From contig JAAYFY010000049.1 of the NCBI GenBank assembly GCA_012728015.1, positions 1 through 42,558 of the forward strand: DNA of 42,558 bases, read 5' to 3'. This document shows positions 24,537 to 33,390 of the stretch, in pieces (positions within the stretch are counted from its first letter, which is position 1; each line of letters opens with the position of its first letter). Below the pieces are notes generated by a model, which was given only the letters and a program-made list of their open reading frames with translations, made no database searches and was not told where the DNA came from. A program made the position numbers and the translations under genes. This stretch comes from Clostridiaceae bacterium. GTDB lineage: Bacteria; Bacillota; Clostridia; DSM-8532.

Positions 24537-26087
24537 ATGACAACACACGATAAGATTGACGGTCTTCGCCAGAGAAAGGAGCGAACTCTTAAAGGAGGCG
24601 GAGAAGAAAGGATAGCGAAGCAGCATAAGGCCGGAAAAAAAACGGCCAGGGAACGGCTTGAACATCTGCTGGACGAGGGAAGCTTTGTGGAGATAGATGC
24701 CTTTGTGGAGTCACGGGGCACCGATTTTGGCATGCAGGAGAAGAAAACAGCCGGCGATGGTGTTGTGACCGGTTATGGGACTATCGATGGCCGGCTGGCT
24801 TTTATCTCATCCCAGGATTTTACCGTAATCGGCGGATCCCTGGGTGAGATGCATGCGAAGAAGATCACCAAGGTCATGGATATGGCCATGAAGATGGGAG
24901 CGCCGTTCATAAGCATCAACGACTCGGGCGGGGCCAGGATTGAGGAGGGTATCGATGCCCTTGGCGGTTTCGGGGAGATTTTCCGGAGAAACACGCTGGC
25001 CTCGGGAGTCATTCCCCAGATTTCTGTCATCATGGGTCCCTGCGCCGGAGGCGCTGTTTATTCCCCGGCCATCACAGATTTCATCTTCATGGTGGAGAAA
25101 ACCAGCCATATGTTCATAACGGGTCCGTCGGTCATCAAGGCTGTTACGGGGGAAAATGTCACCTTTGAAGCCCTCGGCGGGGCCGGTGCCCACAGCACCA
25201 TCAGCGGTGTGGCCCATTTCGCGTCGCCCGATGAAGAGACCTGCTTCAGCCAGATAAAGAAGCTGATCAGCTTCCTGCCCGACAACAACCTGAGCGATCC
25301 TGAGATCCTGCCTTGCCAGGATGATGTAAACCGGCTGGATGAAGACCTGAATTCCATAGTTCCCGACGATCCCAACAAGCCCTACGATATGCTGACCTTA
25401 ATTGCCAGAGTCGTGGATAACCGAGATTTTTTTGAAGTCCATGAGGGTTTCGCCAGGAATCTCATTGTTGGTTTTGGCCGGATCGGGGGCAGAACGGTAG
25501 GGATCGTGGCCAACCAGCCCAGGATCCTTGCGGGAGTGCTGGATGTGGATGCCTCCGACAAGGCAGCACGTTTTGTCCGTTTCTGCGATGCGTTCAATAT
25601 CCCACTGATCACCTTTACAGACGTTCCCGGATATCTGCCGGGCGTAAAACAGGAACATACCGGCATCATTAGGCATGGAGCCAAGCTGCTTTATGCTTTT
25701 TCCGAGGCTACGGTCCCCAAAATTAATGTCATAGTCCGGAAAGCTTATGGGGGAGCGTACATCGCCATGAACAGCAAGCATCTTGGCGCCGATATGGTAC
25801 TGGCATGGCCTACGGCCGAGATTGCCGTCATGGGTCCGGAGGGAGCCGCAAATATTATCTTCAGGAAGGAGATTGGCATGGCCAAGGATCCCATCGCCTT
25901 TAGGCAGGAAAAGATCAGGGAATACAGGGATAAATTCTCCAACCCGTATATAGCGGCTGCCAGGGGATACGTGGACGACGTAATAGAGCCTGCCGAAACA
26001 CGCCAGCGTATTGCCGGCACGCTGGATATGCTGTCGGGAAAGCGGGAAACAAGACCGCCCAAAAAACATGGAAACATACCTGTTTAA
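24537..26087 (+). CDS. mmdA: Biotin-dependent carboxyltransferase subunit (12S-type, MmdA/PccB family)
   Basis: This 516-residue acyl-CoA carboxyltransferase moves CO2 between biotin and methylmalonyl-CoA, propionyl-CoA or a similar acyl-CoA. It has two crotonase-like halves. The N half includes NDSGGARIEEG and GPCAGGAVYSP. The C half includes TDVPGYLPG, RKAYGGAYIAM and WPTAEIAVMGPEGA. The ATG has GAGGTGAAAGG just upstream. It is followed by a biotin carrier gene and a 5S-type carboxyltransferase gene, with no membrane beta subunit, which points to a soluble transcarboxylase rather than a sodium-pumping decarboxylase. The exact acyl-CoA is not certain. Confidence 0.92.
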   Translation: MTTHDKIDGLRQRKERTLKGGGEERIAKQHKAGKKTARERLEHLLDEGSFVEIDAFVESRGTDFGMQEKKTAGDGVVTGYGTIDGRLAFISSQDFTVIGGSLGEMHAKKITKVMDMAMKMGAPFISINDSGGARIEEGIDALGGFGEIFRRNTLASGVIPQISVIMGPCAGGAVYSPAITDFIFMVEKTSHMFITGPSVIKAVTGENVTFEALGGAGAHSTISGVAHFASPDEETCFSQIKKLISFLPDNNLSDPEILPCQDDVNRLDEDLNSIVPDDPNKPYDMLTLIARVVDNRDFFEVHEGFARNLIVGFGRIGGRTVGIVANQPRILAGVLDVDASDKAARFVRFCDAFNIPLITFTDVPGYLPGVKQEHTGIIRHGAKLLYAFSEATVPKINVIVRKAYGGAYIAMNSKHLGADMVLAWPTAEIAVMGPEGAANIIFRKEIGMAKDPIAFRQEKIREYRDKFSNPYIAAARGYVDDVIEPAETRQRIAGTLDMLSGKRETRPPKKHGNIPV

Positions 26088-26117
26088 TCTTGATGGAGGA
26101 TGGAAGGAGCAGTCTTG

Positions 26118-26546
26118 ATGAGAAAGTTTATTGTAAATGTCAATGGCAATCGTTATGAAGTGGAGGTAGAAGAGATAGGGGTACCGGCCCAGCCCGCCCA
26201 GGGGGCGAATGCAGACGCGGCGCCGGCGGTACCGCCGAAGGCCGTTGATCCCGTGGTTTCAGCCGCGCCGCCACCTGCTCCGAGGGTTGAGTCTACGCCT
26301 GCTCCCCAGGCAGTGCCTCAAGGCTCGGCAGGCGCTTATGAGCTTACCTCTCCCATGCCCGGAACCATACTTGATATCAGGGTGAATATAGGCGAAAAAG
26401 TGAAAAAGGGTACGGTTGTCGCAATCCTTGAAGCCATGAAGATGGAGAATGAGATTCTGGCTCCGAAGGATGCCGTAGTGGCAGGCATAAATGTTACCAG
26501 GAACCAGCAGGTGAACAGCGGCGACATTATAATGACTCTGACTTGA
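26118..26546 (+). CDS. Biotin carboxyl carrier protein (1.3S-type)
   Basis: The protein has 142 residues. A short N-terminal beta segment (MRKFIVNVNGNRYEVEVEE) leads into an Ala/Pro-rich flexible linker (about 22-70), then a biotinyl domain (about 73-142) with the biotin Lys K108 in EAMKMENE. ATG 26118 has AAGGAG eight bases upstream. An ATG at 26100 directly abuts its own purine tract and is unlikely. It carries CO2 on biotin between the proteins encoded on either side. The following gene begins after a 20-base gap. Confidence 0.93.
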   Translation: MRKFIVNVNGNRYEVEVEEIGVPAQPAQGANADAAPAVPPKAVDPVVSAAPPPAPRVESTPAPQAVPQGSAGAYELTSPMPGTILDIRVNIGEKVKKGTVVAILEAMKMENEILAPKDAVVAGINVTRNQQVNSGDIIMTLT

Positions 26547-26566
26547 ACCAGGAGGACATAAAGATA

Positions 26567-27964
26567 ATGGGAATCAGAATTACCGAAACAGTTCTGCGTG
26601 ACGCGCACCAATCCCTTATCGCCACCAGGATGACAACCGATGAGATGCTGCCCATAGTGGAAAAGCTGGACCAGGTGGGCTACCAGTCGCTGGAATGCTG
26701 GGGAGGAGCCACCTTCGATTCATGTCTCAGGTTCCTGAACGAGGATCCCTGGGAAAGGCTACGCAAGATAAGGGAAAAGGCGAAAAAGACAAAGCTGCAG
26801 ATGCTTCTGAGGGGTCAGAACCTTGTAGGATACAAGCACTATGCAGATGATACCGTGGATTATTTCGTCCAGAAATCCATTGCCAACGGAATAGATATCA
26901 TCAGGATCTTTGATGCCCTCAACGACCTGAGGAATCTGGAACGGGCTATTAAGGCGTGCAAGAGGGAAGGCGGGCACGCCCAGGGGTGCTTTTCCTATAC
27001 CATCAGCCCGTACCACAGCCTGGATACGTTTGTGGAGGATGCCAAGACGCTTGTTGAAATGGGAGTTGATTCGGTCTGCATCAAGGACATGGCCGGGCTT
27101 CTGCTTCCCTACCAGGCTTACGAGTTGGTAAAGGCACTTAAGGAGAGCGTGAAGGTTCCCGTCCAGCTTCACACACACTATACCAGCGGGGTGGGCTCCA
27201 TGACCTGCATAAAGGCAATTGAGGCCGGGGTGGACGTAGTGGACTGCGCCATATCCCCAATGGCCATGGGTACATCCCAGCCCCCGACCGAATCCCTGGT
27301 GGCAACCCTGAAGGGCACTCCTTACGATACAGGGTATGATCTCGAACTGCTTACCGAAATAGCGGAATACTTCAGCCGGCTCAGGGCGAAATACCTGGAA
27401 AGCGGCCAGTTGAACACCAAGGTCATGGGCGTTGATGTCAATGCCCTGATCTACCAGGTGCCCGGAGGTATGCTTTCAAATCTCGTTTCCCAGCTGAAGC
27501 AGGCCGGGAAGGAAGACCTTTTCATGGATGTACTCAAAGAGATACCCCAGGTGAGGAAGGATTTGGGATACCCTCCCCTTGTTACACCCACCAGCCAGAT
27601 CGTTGGAACCCAGGCTGTTTTAAACGTCATATCGGGCGAGCGGTACAAGATGGTGCCCAAGGAAACCAGGGCCCTTGTAAGGGGCGAATACGGAAGAACA
27701 CCGGCACCCATACCCGAAGAGATAATGAAGAAGATTATAGGGGACGAAGAACCCATTACATGCAGGCCAGCCGATCTGATACCCAATGAGCTGGACAGGA
27801 TCAGGGCGGAGACGGCGGAGTATATGGAGCAGGAAGAAGACCTCCTGACCTATGCCATGTATCCCCAGGTAGCGCTTAAATATTTCGAGTACAGAAGGGC
27901 TCAGAAGTATAGGATCGATCCTGATATGGTCAGCTACGAATACAAGATCCACCCCCTGGGATGA
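26567..27964 (+). CDS. Transcarboxylase 5S-type / oxaloacetate decarboxylase alpha-like subunit
   Basis: The 465-residue HMGL-like carboxyltransferase links pyruvate and oxaloacetate to the biotin carrier. The TIM-barrel domain (1-300) shows ETVLRDAHQSL with its metal-binding Asp, IKDMAGLL with the Lys that is carbamylated in relatives, and HTHYTSG with metal-binding His. A conserved carboxylase domain follows (about 310-440). The protein stops there and has no fused biotin domain, as in Propionibacterium 5S, since the carrier is separate. ATG 26567 follows AGGAGG by about ten bases. A strong terminator follows. The likely overall reaction is oxaloacetate plus an acyl-CoA to pyruvate plus a carboxyacyl-CoA. 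Confidence 0.9.
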   Translation: MGIRITETVLRDAHQSLIATRMTTDEMLPIVEKLDQVGYQSLECWGGATFDSCLRFLNEDPWERLRKIREKAKKTKLQMLLRGQNLVGYKHYADDTVDYFVQKSIANGIDIIRIFDALNDLRNLERAIKACKREGGHAQGCFSYTISPYHSLDTFVEDAKTLVEMGVDSVCIKDMAGLLLPYQAYELVKALKESVKVPVQLHTHYTSGVGSMTCIKAIEAGVDVVDCAISPMAMGTSQPPTESLVATLKGTPYDTGYDLELLTEIAEYFSRLRAKYLESGQLNTKVMGVDVNALIYQVPGGMLSNLVSQLKQAGKEDLFMDVLKEIPQVRKDLGYPPLVTPTSQIVGTQAVLNVISGERYKMVPKETRALVRGEYGRTPAPIPEEIMKKIIGDEEPITCRPADLIPNELDRIRAETAEYMEQEEDLLTYAMYPQVALKYFEYRRAQKYRIDPDMVSYEYKIHPLG

Positions 27965-27983
27965 ATGAATAAATGATTCCAGG

Positions 27984-28012
27984 CCTCCCCGCCGCTGGCG
28001 CGGGAGGTTTTT
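27984..28012 (+). terminator. Intrinsic terminator of the transcarboxylase operon
   Basis: CCTCCCCGCC pairs with GGCGCGGGAGG with one bulge around GCT, followed by five T. It lies 20 bases after the last stop codon. Confidence 0.9.
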
Positions 28013-28088
28013 GGTAACCAATAGTTGTGTAGCGCCCGTGTTTATTGGGTAAATAATCAGTATAAGTCCATTATAAGGAGTTGTTTCT

Positions 28089-28265
28089 GTGGATATTGCG
28101 GCGCTGTCTGTTGTCTATCACCAGAACGCGGTAAAGCAGCATGCTGGCATCGCGGTCTTGAAAAAAGCCATGGAAAACATGGAGGCAAATAACGAAGCCC
28201 TGCTCAGGATGATGGAGCAGAGTGTCAATCCCCATGTCGGCTCCAACGTGGACATTAAAGTCTGA
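28089..28265 (+). CDS. yjfB: YjfB family small protein
   Basis: This 58-residue protein begins MDIAALSVVYHQNAV with a GTG start. AAGGAG lies seven bases upstream. The middle is a single amphipathic helix (GIAVLKKAMENMEANNEALLRM), and the end is NPHVGSNVDIKV. This matches the YjfB family, which is often annotated as a putative motility protein and has no firmly known function. It is not linked to flagellar genes here. It stands alone between the transcarboxylase terminator and pgi. Confidence 0.85.
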   Translation: MDIAALSVVYHQNAVKQHAGIAVLKKAMENMEANNEALLRMMEQSVNPHVGSNVDIKV

Positions 28266-28314
28266 TGCCGTCATGTCTGATTTGCCTTTCTGAATACACA
28301 AGACTGATAAAACG

Positions 28315-28323
28315 TGGTAGAAT
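28315..28323 (+). promoter_or_regulatory. Possible extended -10 promoter of pgi
   Basis: TGGTAGAAT forms a TGn-extended -10 about 50 bases before pgi. No good -35 box is visible, so this is tentative. Confidence 0.35.
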
Positions 28324-28372
28324 AGTCCAGGTAAATTCTGCAAAACTATATACGTGGAAGGTATGAACCGGG

Positions 28373-29716
28373 ATGAAAAAACTGAGATTTGATTACAAAA
28401 ACGCACTGGGCTTTATCAGCGAGCATGAAATAAGTTACCTGGAGCCCCAGGTCCTTTCGGCCCACAATATGCTCCATGAAAAAAGCGGGCCGGGCAGCGA
28501 TTACCTGGGATGGGTTGAGCTCCCGAACACATACGACAAAAAGGAGTTCGGCCGTATCCAAAAAGCTGCCGAGAAGATACGCCAGGATTCGGATGTCCTG
28601 ATCGTGGTCGGAATCGGAGGATCGTACCTGGGAGCGCGGGCAGCCATTGAGGCACTGTCCCATTCATTTTACAATATTCTCCCCAGGGAAAGACGCAGCG
28701 GTCCTGAGATATATTTTGCCGGGAACAGCATAAGCTCCACCTACCTGGCCGACCTGCTGGAACTGGTTGAGGGCAGGGATATCTCTGTCAATGTCATCTC
28801 CAAGTCGGGCACAACCACCGAGCCTGCCATTGCGTTCCGTATAATCAAGGACCATATGGAAAAGAAATACGGGAAGGAAGGGGCAAAAGGACGCATTTAC
28901 GCCACCACCGACAAGGCGGTGGGCGCGCTGAAGACCCTGGCAGATTCCGAAGGCTACGAGCAGTTCGTCATTCCCGATGATATAGGAGGCCGTTTTTCAG
29001 TCTTGACTGCTGTGGGACTTCTTCCCATTGCGGTGGCGGGTGTAGATATCGCTGAAATGATGAAAGGCGCCCGGGACGCGTATGCCGATTACAAAAAGCC
29101 TTATGCTGAAAATGAGAGTTATCTTTACGCCGCGGTCCGGAACGCCCTTTACAGGAAAGGAAAAACCATCGAGATCCTTGTAAACTACGAACCATCCCTG
29201 CACTATCTGACCGAATGGTGGAAACAGCTGTACGGCGAAAGTGAGGGCAAGGACAAGAAAGGCATATTCCCAGCGGGCGTGGACTTCTCAACCGACCTCC
29301 ATTCCATGGGGCAGTACATCCAGGACGGAATGAGAAATATCTTTGAAACCGTCCTCAATGTTGAGAAGTGCAGAAAACCGCTTGAAATGCCAAAAGCCGC
29401 GGATGACCTGGATAAGCTCAATTACCTTGCCGGCAGAAAGATGGATTTTGTCAACAAGATGGCCATGAAGGGTACAATCCTGGCCCATGTTGACGGCGGG
29501 GTTCCCAACCTGGTGGTAAACGTTCCCGAAATGACAGCCTACTGGTTTGGCTACCTGGTATATTTCTTTGAGAAGGCCTGCGGCATAAGTGGTTACCTTA
29601 TGGGAGTCAACCCCTTTGATCAGCCCGGAGTGGAAGCCTATAAAAGGAATATGTTCGCTCTGCTGGGCAAACCGGGTTTTGAAGAGGAAAGGGCAAAGCT
29701 GGAAAAGATGCTGTGA
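28373..29716 (+). CDS. pgi: Glucose-6-phosphate isomerase
   Basis: The 447-residue enzyme interconverts glucose 6-phosphate and fructose 6-phosphate in glycolysis. [18 protein letters not shown] and [16 protein letters not shown] are the sugar-phosphate-binding SIS segments. [19 protein letters not shown] matches a family signature. The length fits the short Firmicutes type. The ribosome-binding site is weak (GGAAGG is about 16 bases upstream), and an out-of-frame ATG at 28362 lies in between. Confidence 0.95.
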   Translation: MKKLRFDYKNALGFISEHEISYLEPQVLSAHNMLHEKSGPGSDYLGWVELPNTYDKKEFGRIQKAAEKIRQDSDVLIVVGIGGSYLGARAAIEALSHSFYNILPRERRSGPEIYFAGNSISSTYLADLLELVEGRDISVNVISKSGTTTEPAIAFRIIKDHMEKKYGKEGAKGRIYATTDKAVGALKTLADSEGYEQFVIPDDIGGRFSVLTAVGLLPIAVAGVDIAEMMKGARDAYADYKKPYAENESYLYAAVRNALYRKGKTIEILVNYEPSLHYLTEWWKQLYGESEGKDKKGIFPAGVDFSTDLHSMGQYIQDGMRNIFETVLNVEKCRKPLEMPKAADDLDKLNYLAGRKMDFVNKMAMKGTILAHVDGGVPNLVVNVPEMTAYWFGYLVYFFEKACGISGYLMGVNPFDQPGVEAYKRNMFALLGKPGFEEERAKLEKML

Positions 29717-29790
29717 TCCTGGCGCTGCAGCAATCGGTCAGGTTATGGAAGGTTGCTTCGGCCTGCCATGATTCCATGACAAATTGTTAC

Positions 29791-29819
29791 TTGCCATGGA
29801 ATACTCTTTGTGCTACAAT
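29791..29819 (+). promoter_or_regulatory. Sigma-A type promoter of secG-uvrB
   Basis: TTGCCA (29791-29796) and TACAAT (29814-29819) have 17-base spacing and a TGC extension, 40 bases before secG. The hexamers are identical to those of the rimP operon promoter. Confidence 0.75.
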
Positions 29820-29858
29820 TGTACGTGCTGTATTAACTCAATGGAGGTTTCGGGTATA

Positions 29859-30095
29859 ATGAGCATTGTTGTAAATATACTGTACCTGATAGTCTGTCTT
29901 GCCATAATAGCCATCGTGCTGCTCCAGTCCGGAAGGTCCGCCGGTTTGAGCGGGTCCATCGCAGGCGGCGCTGAAACCTTCTTCGGCAAGAACAAAGCCC
30001 GCGCCTATGAAGCCTTGCTCGGCAAGTATACCGTATGGGTTGCGGTGCTGTTCGTCATTCTTTCGGTGATACTCGTATTCCTTCTGAAGGAGTAG
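29859..30095 (+). CDS. secG: Preprotein translocase subunit SecG
   Basis: This 78-residue membrane protein is part of the SecYEG channel. It has two membrane helices (about 4-24 and 55-76) separated by the conserved loop LLQSGRSAGLSGSIAGGAETFFGKN, of which the Gly/Ser-rich core is typical. ATG 29859 follows GGAGGT. An extended frame from 29784 includes promoter sequence and is not used. uvrB starts 115 bases later and may share the transcript. Confidence 0.93.
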   Translation: MSIVVNILYLIVCLAIIAIVLLQSGRSAGLSGSIAGGAETFFGKNKARAYEALLGKYTVWVAVLFVILSVILVFLLKE

Positions 30096-30210
30096 TATTT
30101 GTTAAGCTTGAGGCGGGCTGTACATGCGATCCGGCATGTATGGCCTTTTGTATTTTTACCTGTATTCGGGCTTAGGGCCAAGTCCGGATAAAGAATGGCG
30201 GAGGGAAACC

Positions 30211-32190
30211 ATGCCTGAATTCAAGATCAAATCTGACTATAAACCGACCGGCGACCAGCCCAGGGCCATTGAGGCGCTCACGGGGCTGGTCTTAAGCAAC
30301 AGCCGTCATCAGACGCTTCTTGGCGTTACGGGTTCAGGTAAGACCTACACCATTGCCAATGTCATCGAGAGGGTCCAAAAGCCCACATTGGTCATTGCCC
30401 ATAATAAGACCCTGGCAGCCCAGCTCTGCAATGAGTTTACCGAGTTCTTTCCCGACAATGCCGTGGAGTACTTTGTCAGTTATTATGACTATTACCAGCC
30501 CGAAGCCTATATCCCCGCCACCGACACCTATATCGAAAAGGATTCGTCCATAAACGACGAGATCGACAAGCTCCGGCACTCGGCCACGGCTGCCCTGTTT
30601 GAGCGCAGGGACGTGATAATCGTGGCCAGCGTTTCCTGTATCTACGGCCTGGGCGATCCCGAGGATTATACCGACCTGATGTTGTCCCTGAGGCCAGGGA
30701 TGATAAGAGACCGTGACGAGGTCATCAAAAAGCTGGTGGATATCCAGTACACCAGGAACCAGTATGATTTCAAACGGGGAACCTTCCGGGTGCAGGGGGA
30801 TGTATTGGACATCTTCCCTCCATCTTCCGCCAATACGGCGCTCAGGGTGGAGTTCTTCGGTGACGAGATCGAGAGGATTACCGAGATCGATGTCCTGACC
30901 GGGGAGGTAATTGGCTACAGGTCCCATATAGCGGTGTTCCCCGCGTCCCACTTCGCCACCAAGCGCGAGAAACTGGAAAGGGCAATCATCAGCATTGAAC
31001 AGGAGTTGGAAGAAAGGCTGCGGGAGCTGAAACAGGAGGGAAAGCTGCTGGAGGCACAGCGCCTTGAACAGCGCACCCGTTATGACCTGGAGATGATGCA
31101 GGAGATAGGCTTCTGCAAGGGGATAGAGAACTACTCCAGGCATCTGAGCGGGCGCGCGCCCGGAAGCGCGCCTTACACGCTGCTTGACTACTTCCCGAAG
31201 GACTTCCTGCTTGTGATTGACGAGTCCCATGTCACCATACCCCAGATCGGAGCCATGTACAACGGTGACCGTTCAAGAAAGGAATCCCTTGTGGAGTATG
31301 GGTTCAGGCTGCCTTCGGCCTTTGACAACAGGCCGTTGACCTTTGAGGAGTTTAACCAGCGGATCAACCAGGTGATCTATGTCAGCGCCACCCCGGCCGA
31401 TTATGAAAGGAAGCTGTCAACCAGGGTGGTTGAGCAGATAATCAGGCCAACGGGGCTTGTGGATCCCGAGGTGATAGTGAGGCCGGTCAAGGGCCAGATA
31501 GACGACCTCCTTTACGAGGTGGACGCCTGTGCGAAAAGGGACGAGAGAGTGCTTGTGACAACCCTGACCAAGAGGATGGCCGAAGATCTGACCAAGTATA
31601 TGGATGATATGGGGGTCCGGGTGAGGTACCTCCATTCCGATATCGACACCCTTGAAAGGATGGAGATCATACGGGACCTGAGGCTTGGCAAGTTTGACGT
31701 GCTTGTGGGGATAAACCTGCTCAGGGAAGGCCTGGACCTCCCCGAGGTTTCACTGGTTGCTATCCTTGACGCCGACAAGGAAGGGTTCCTAAGGTCCGAA
31801 ACCTCGCTGATCCAGACCATAGGCCGCGCGGCCAGGAATGTCAACGGCCGGGTCATCATGTATGCCGATACCATAACAACCGCCATGGAGCGGGCTATTA
31901 GCGAAACCAACAGGCGCCACAGGATCCAGCACGAGTACAACGTAAAGCACGGCATCACTCCAAGGAGTGTCCAAAAGGCGGTGCACAATGTCATCGAGGC
32001 GACCCATGCCGCCGAGGAAACAAAGGAATACAAGGCCGCTTCAAAGGGCATGGAAACCCTGAACGTGGATACCATCATATCCCTGGTAGAATCCATGGAG
32101 AAAGAGATGCGCCAGGCTGCCCGGGAACTCGAGTTCGAGAAGGCGGCGGCCCTCCGCGACCGCATCGCAGAGCTGAGGCAGTATATCTAA
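30211..32190 (+). CDS. uvrB: Excinuclease ABC subunit B (UvrB)
   Basis: This 659-residue helicase-like damage verifier works in nucleotide excision repair. Walker A is GVTGSGKT (38-45). The beta-hairpin region [12 protein letters not shown] threads between DNA strands. Helicase motifs follow, including YVSATP and the [20 protein letters not shown] block. The C-terminal UVR motif that binds UvrC is at about 620-655 ([19 protein letters not shown]). ATG 30211 has GGAGGG upstream. uvrA and uvrC are not adjacent; a hairpin (32201-32224) and a repeat block follow. Confidence 0.96.
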   Translation: MPEFKIKSDYKPTGDQPRAIEALTGLVLSNSRHQTLLGVTGSGKTYTIANVIERVQKPTLVIAHNKTLAAQLCNEFTEFFPDNAVEYFVSYYDYYQPEAYIPATDTYIEKDSSINDEIDKLRHSATAALFERRDVIIVASVSCIYGLGDPEDYTDLMLSLRPGMIRDRDEVIKKLVDIQYTRNQYDFKRGTFRVQGDVLDIFPPSSANTALRVEFFGDEIERITEIDVLTGEVIGYRSHIAVFPASHFATKREKLERAIISIEQELEERLRELKQEGKLLEAQRLEQRTRYDLEMMQEIGFCKGIENYSRHLSGRAPGSAPYTLLDYFPKDFLLVIDESHVTIPQIGAMYNGDRSRKESLVEYGFRLPSAFDNRPLTFEEFNQRINQVIYVSATPADYERKLSTRVVEQIIRPTGLVDPEVIVRPVKGQIDDLLYEVDACAKRDERVLVTTLTKRMAEDLTKYMDDMGVRVRYLHSDIDTLERMEIIRDLRLGKFDVLVGINLLREGLDLPEVSLVAILDADKEGFLRSETSLIQTIGRAARNVNGRVIMYADTITTAMERAISETNRRHRIQHEYNVKHGITPRSVQKAVHNVIEATHAAEETKEYKAASKGMETLNVDTIISLVESMEKEMRQAARELEFEKAAALRDRIAELRQYI

Positions 32191-32200
32191 TAGAAGCGCT

Positions 32201-32224
32201 CCTCCCTTGTGCCGTTGCGGGAGG
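32201..32224 (+). other. Short GC hairpin after uvrB
   Basis: CCTCCC (32201-32206) and GGGAGG (32219-32224) enclose 12 bases, 10 bases past the uvrB stop. There is no T tract. Its right arm lies within the repeat block that follows. Confidence 0.45.
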
Positions 32225-32356
32225 AATGGGGTGGGGCGACGAAGCAATCCCTATTACGTTTCGCAACTGGCTGCGTGTTGGAGCCGTGCTGTTCAGTCTC
32301 TCCTTCAGTCCTCGTCGCAGGAAGTTGTACATGCTCATGCTTGATCTCCCAGGGCC

Positions 32357-32388
32357 GCCGGCAACGTCGCATCCGTGCGACTGCCGGC
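32357..32388. other. Bulged GC hairpin inside the repeat-bounded block
   Basis: GCCGGCA (32357-32363) pairs with TGCCGGC (32382-32388). GTCGCA (32366-32371) pairs with TGCGAC (32376-32381). The stem has a 2-base bulge on one side and the loop TCCG. With the terminator directly after it, it looks like the 3' end of a structured RNA. Confidence 0.55.
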
Positions 32389-32389
32389 T

Positions 32390-32414
32390 AAAAACAACAT
32401 CCGGTTGTTTTTTC
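32390..32414. terminator. Terminator-like hairpin, possibly bidirectional
   Basis: AAAAACAAC and GTTGTTTTTT pair around ATCCG, with an A tract on the left and a T tract on the right. It could stop transcription in either direction. No upstream gene on the plus strand other than uvrB explains it. Confidence 0.55.
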
Positions 32415-32596
32415 CCGCTCGATCTGCACATTTCGCATACAACTTCATCTGCTCCTGCGGAGTCATTCGAGACAGAAACAGCACGTCTTATGCACGCTAT
32501 TGCGGACTATAAAATCTTATAGCTTTTGCTATTATGGGATTGCTTCGACGAGCTGATCCTCGCAATGGCAATAATAAAAACAACTGGGGGTTAATA

Positions 32597-33313
32597 ATGT
32601 CCTTCATTCCTGAAAACGCGCATCCGGCATGGTCGGATTTCCTTGACGCAAAGACAATGGAAATGCTGAAAACCATTGAGTCCTGCCTTGGAGAGGATAT
32701 ATGCCCGCAGAAGGAGAAGGTTCTGAGGTTCCTTACGGTGGACCCCGGGAAGGTCAGGGTGGTCATCCTGGGCCAGGACCCATACCCGGCGAGGGAAGCC
32801 GCAACCGGCAGGGCCTTCGAGGTGGGCTCGCTGAAATGTTGGAACCAGCCCTTCAGGCAGGTTTCCCTGAAGAACATCGTGCGCCTGATATATAAGACCT
32901 ATAATAATATAGAGGATTATTCCGATATCCCGAGCTTCTCGCAGATACTGCGGGAGATTGAAGACGGAAGGTTTCCCATTGAGTCTCCCGAAAGGATATT
33001 TGAATCCTGGGAGCGCCAGGGCGTGCTGCTGTTGAACGTATGGCTGAGCACCTGTGTATCGGAACCCGGCGCTCACCGGCTTATCTGGCATCCTTTTTCT
33101 GTAAGGCTTCTGAACTGGCTTTCAACAAATTACCCCGGCCTTACCTGGTTCCTCTGGGGTAAAAACGTCATATCCTACAAGTCTGAAATCCTGTCGGGCA
33201 CGATCATGGAGTCAAGGCACCCAATGATGTGCTCATCCGCTTATCCCGACGATTTCTTAAGGTCGGACTGCTTTAAGAGCACCATGCGAATCATCAATTG
33301 GACCGGAAGATAA
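32597..33313 (+). CDS. ung: Uracil-DNA glycosylase, family 1 type, with altered motifs
   Basis: The 238-residue enzyme removes uracil from DNA. The catalytic water-activating motif is GQDPYP (59-64, D61), where family 1 enzymes usually have GQDPYH. LLLNVWLS matches the LLLN segment. The DNA-intercalating loop, normally HPSPLSA, here reads HPMMCSSA with the key His kept (H208). ATG 32597 has GGGGG upstream. A longer frame from 32534 lies in repeat sequence. It is probably active, but the loop differs clearly from the classic form. It follows another DNA repair gene, uvrB, across a repeat block. Confidence 0.82.
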   Translation: MSFIPENAHPAWSDFLDAKTMEMLKTIESCLGEDICPQKEKVLRFLTVDPGKVRVVILGQDPYPAREAATGRAFEVGSLKCWNQPFRQVSLKNIVRLIYKTYNNIEDYSDIPSFSQILREIEDGRFPIESPERIFESWERQGVLLLNVWLSTCVSEPGAHRLIWHPFSVRLLNWLSTNYPGLTWFLWGKNVISYKSEILSGTIMESRHPMMCSSAYPDDFLRSDCFKSTMRIINWTGR

Positions 33314-33390
33314 TGGAGTAACTGGAAGGCATAAGAGTCACGCGCGAGGGTTACCTTATGAAGTGAGATTTCATATGGAGCGTGATCCTT

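Larger units (their letters stand above)
32212..32568. repeat. Repeat-bounded non-coding block between uvrB and ung
   Basis: The ends are inverted copies of the dispersed repeat: GCGACGAAGCAATCCC (32236-32251) against GGGATTGCTTCGACGAGC (32536-32553). Outer GTTGCGGG and CGCAATGG segments flank them. Inside lie about 280 bases with no convincing gene, a long GC hairpin (32357-32388) and a terminator-like hairpin (32390-32414). This accounts for nearly all of the 400-base gap. Confidence 0.6.

Noticed and set aside
24537-27964. Sodium-pumping oxaloacetate or methylmalonyl-CoA decarboxylase
   Set aside because: No membrane beta subunit or small gamma subunit is present, and the operon closes with a strong terminator. 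A soluble transcarboxylase fits better.
32075-32338. Possible small minus-strand gene starting MSMYNFLRRG at 32338
   Set aside because: It has a plausible start, but after about 30 codons it runs through the dispersed repeat and then antisense to uvrB. I recognise no family; it may be a gene fragment at most.
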